DNA from: Methanosphaera sp. rholeuAM130
GTDB lineage: Archaea > Methanobacteriota > Methanobacteria > Methanobacteriales > Methanobacteriaceae
Direction of reading: 5' to 3'
Assembly (NCBI GenBank): GCA_003266065.1
Contig: MUZY01000158.1
Span: forward strand, 23,602-30,523
Length of the DNA stretch: 6,922 bases
The notes beneath the pieces are model-generated. The model searched no databases and was not told the origin of the DNA. It was given only the letters and a program-made list of their open reading frames with translations. Position numbers and translations under genes: made by a program. Each line of letters starts with the position of its first letter. Position 1 is the first letter of the stretch. Positions 6,007 to 6,922 of this stretch are shown piece after piece.

Positions 6007-6068
6007 TTCTTATAAATAAATTTTTTTAGACATTTAAAGTTCATAATATCTTTAACGATAATTGGGGT
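6007..6068 (+). promoter_or_regulatory. Probable cbiH promoter and ribosome binding site
   Basis: A TATA-like CTTATAAATA at 6009-6018 would place the transcription start near 6040, giving a leader of about 35 bases. Within that leader GGGGT at 6064-6068 stands six bases before the ATG at 6075. The preceding 100 bases are AT-rich with no other visible element and no copy of the repeat found before cbiB. Confidence 0.35.
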
Positions 6069-6074
6069 AATATA

Positions 6075-6922
6075 ATGATTAGTTTAATAGGTATAGGTTC
6101 AAAAAGAGAACACATAACATTAAAAGCAGTGGATAAAATAAAAGAGGCTGATGTAATAATATCATATCATCCATACCTGGAAAATATACAGGATTTGCTT
6201 GAAGGCAAGGAAGTTTTAAGTCGAGGTATGGGAGATGAAATGGAAAGGGTTGAACTGGCTATAGAGATGGAAAAGGAAGGAAAAAAGGTAGCCATTATCA
6301 GTTCAGGAGATCCTGGAATATATGGTATGGCCAACGTATATTTCCAAATCATCGACAAATACAGCGACCTTGAATTTGAGGTAGTACCTGGTGTTACGGC
6401 TGCAACCTATTCTGCAAGTGCACTCGGAGCACCGTTGCATGATTTGGCAATCATAAGCCTGAGCAATCTATTGACTCCTCTGGAGGAAATTCAACGCAAA
6501 ATAAAACATGCTGCAATAGCGGACTTGGTAATAGCATTCTACAATCCGAAAAGCAAATCACGTGTCATTCCATTTGAAACGGCATGCGACATATTGGTCG
6601 AACACAGAAATCCCGAAACGCCTGTCGGTATAGTCAAGACTGAAGGGACTGATACGATAACGCAGATATGCAAACTCAAGGACTTGAAGGATCAGGACAT
6701 ACACATGTCCACCACAATAATCGTCGGTAATTCAATGACATATGTCAAGAAGGGAAAGATGATTACTCCACGTGGATACAAGATGAACGCCAAGTTACCT
6801 CCTCAGACCGAGGCTTTCTATGAAAGATTCTTCAGCGGCGATATTCAAATCGGTAAGAACCTGGACTGCGAATACTTCCCATGCCATAACGATCAGGAAA
6901 ACTGCACATTCTGTTACTGTCC
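6075..6922 (+). CDS. cbiH: Cobalt-precorrin-3 C17-methyltransferase CbiH, Cys-rich tail, 3' partial
   Basis: CbiH uses S-adenosylmethionine to methylate C17 and contract the ring of cobalt-precorrin-3 to cobalt-precorrin-4. The frame stays open to the window edge, giving 282 complete residues. Tetrapyrrole methylase signatures are present: LIGIGS (4-9), the SAM-binding SSGDPGIYGMA (76-86), VVPGVTAATYSASALGAPL (103-121), FYNPKSKSR (155-163) and TPVGIVKTEGTD (182-193). The methylase core normally ends near 240, so residues beyond about 245 are an extension. It contains C265, C270, C277, C280 and C282 (C-x4-C-x6-C-x2-C-x-C), resembling the small cysteine-rich domain found with cobamide genes, probably a metal or iron-sulfur site. 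The ATG at 6075 is supported by GGGGT six bases upstream. The gene stop lies outside the window. Confidence 0.92.
   Translation, partial: MISLIGIGSKREHITLKAVDKIKEADVIISYHPYLENIQDLLEGKEVLSRGMGDEMERVELAIEMEKEGKKVAIISSGDPGIYGMANVYFQIIDKYSDLEFEVVPGVTAATYSASALGAPLHDLAIISLSNLLTPLEEIQRKIKHAAIADLVIAFYNPKSKSRVIPFETACDILVEHRNPETPVGIVKTEGTDTITQICKLKDLKDQDIHMSTTIIVGNSMTYVKKGKMITPRGYKMNAKLPPQTEAFYERFFSGDIQIGKNLDCEYFPCHNDQENCTFCYC

Noticed and set aside
6167..6358. Minus-strand 63-codon frame opposite cbiH
   Set aside because: It is antisense to the SAM-binding region of CbiH, with no binding site and no motif.
1..6922. Insertion sequence, integrase or tRNA gene
   Set aside because: No transposase or integrase motif, terminal inverted repeat pair or tRNA cloverleaf was found on reading either strand; the window is core-genome in character.

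Overview
The window reads as a stretch of a very AT-rich methanogen chromosome of the order Methanobacteriales, most like Methanosphaera or a close relative (inference). The evidence is the gene content: the archaea-specific DNA polymerase D small subunit, an archaeal UPF0147 protein, and anaerobic (cbi-type) cobamide synthesis genes. Ribosome binding sites match the archaeal AGGTGA/GGAGG type, and intergenic DNA is extremely A+T rich. From memory, and not checked here, Methanothermobacter thermautotrophicus has a comparable order (cbiB, cbiG, UPF0147, fucA-type aldolase, polymerase small subunit, unknown protein, cbiH), so most of this locus looks ancestral rather than acquired.

Layout. Positions 1-366 hold no gene but carry six imperfect copies of an 18-bp element spaced about 53 bp apart, ending just before cbiB. 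cbiB (367-1329, +) and cbiG (1421-2407, +) follow. Positions 2408-2822 are gene-free apart from a possible decayed gene start on the minus strand. Next comes a small UPF0147 gene (2823-3092, +). It converges on, and overlaps by 11 bp, a minus-strand pair made of the polymerase D small subunit (3668-5134) and then a class II aldolase of the fuculose-phosphate aldolase type (3082-3654). Divergent from the polymerase gene is a membrane-anchored, asparagine-rich surface protein of unknown function (5277-5879, +). The window ends inside cbiH (from 6075, +), which carries a cysteine-rich C-terminal extension.

Function. CbiG, CbiH and CbiB act in one pathway: ring contraction of the corrinoid precursor (CbiH), loss of the two-carbon lactone fragment (CbiG), and attachment of the aminopropanol side chain (CbiB). 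Methanogens need corrinoids for methyl transfer to coenzyme M. The aldolase can supply lactaldehyde, a route proposed in methanogens for the lactate unit of coenzyme F420. The polymerase subunit is the proofreading nuclease partner of the replicative polymerase D. The least ordinary items are the helically phased repeat array, the cysteine-rich tail on CbiH, the possible desulfoferrodoxin-like relic downstream of cbiG, and the sequon-dense tail of the surface protein.
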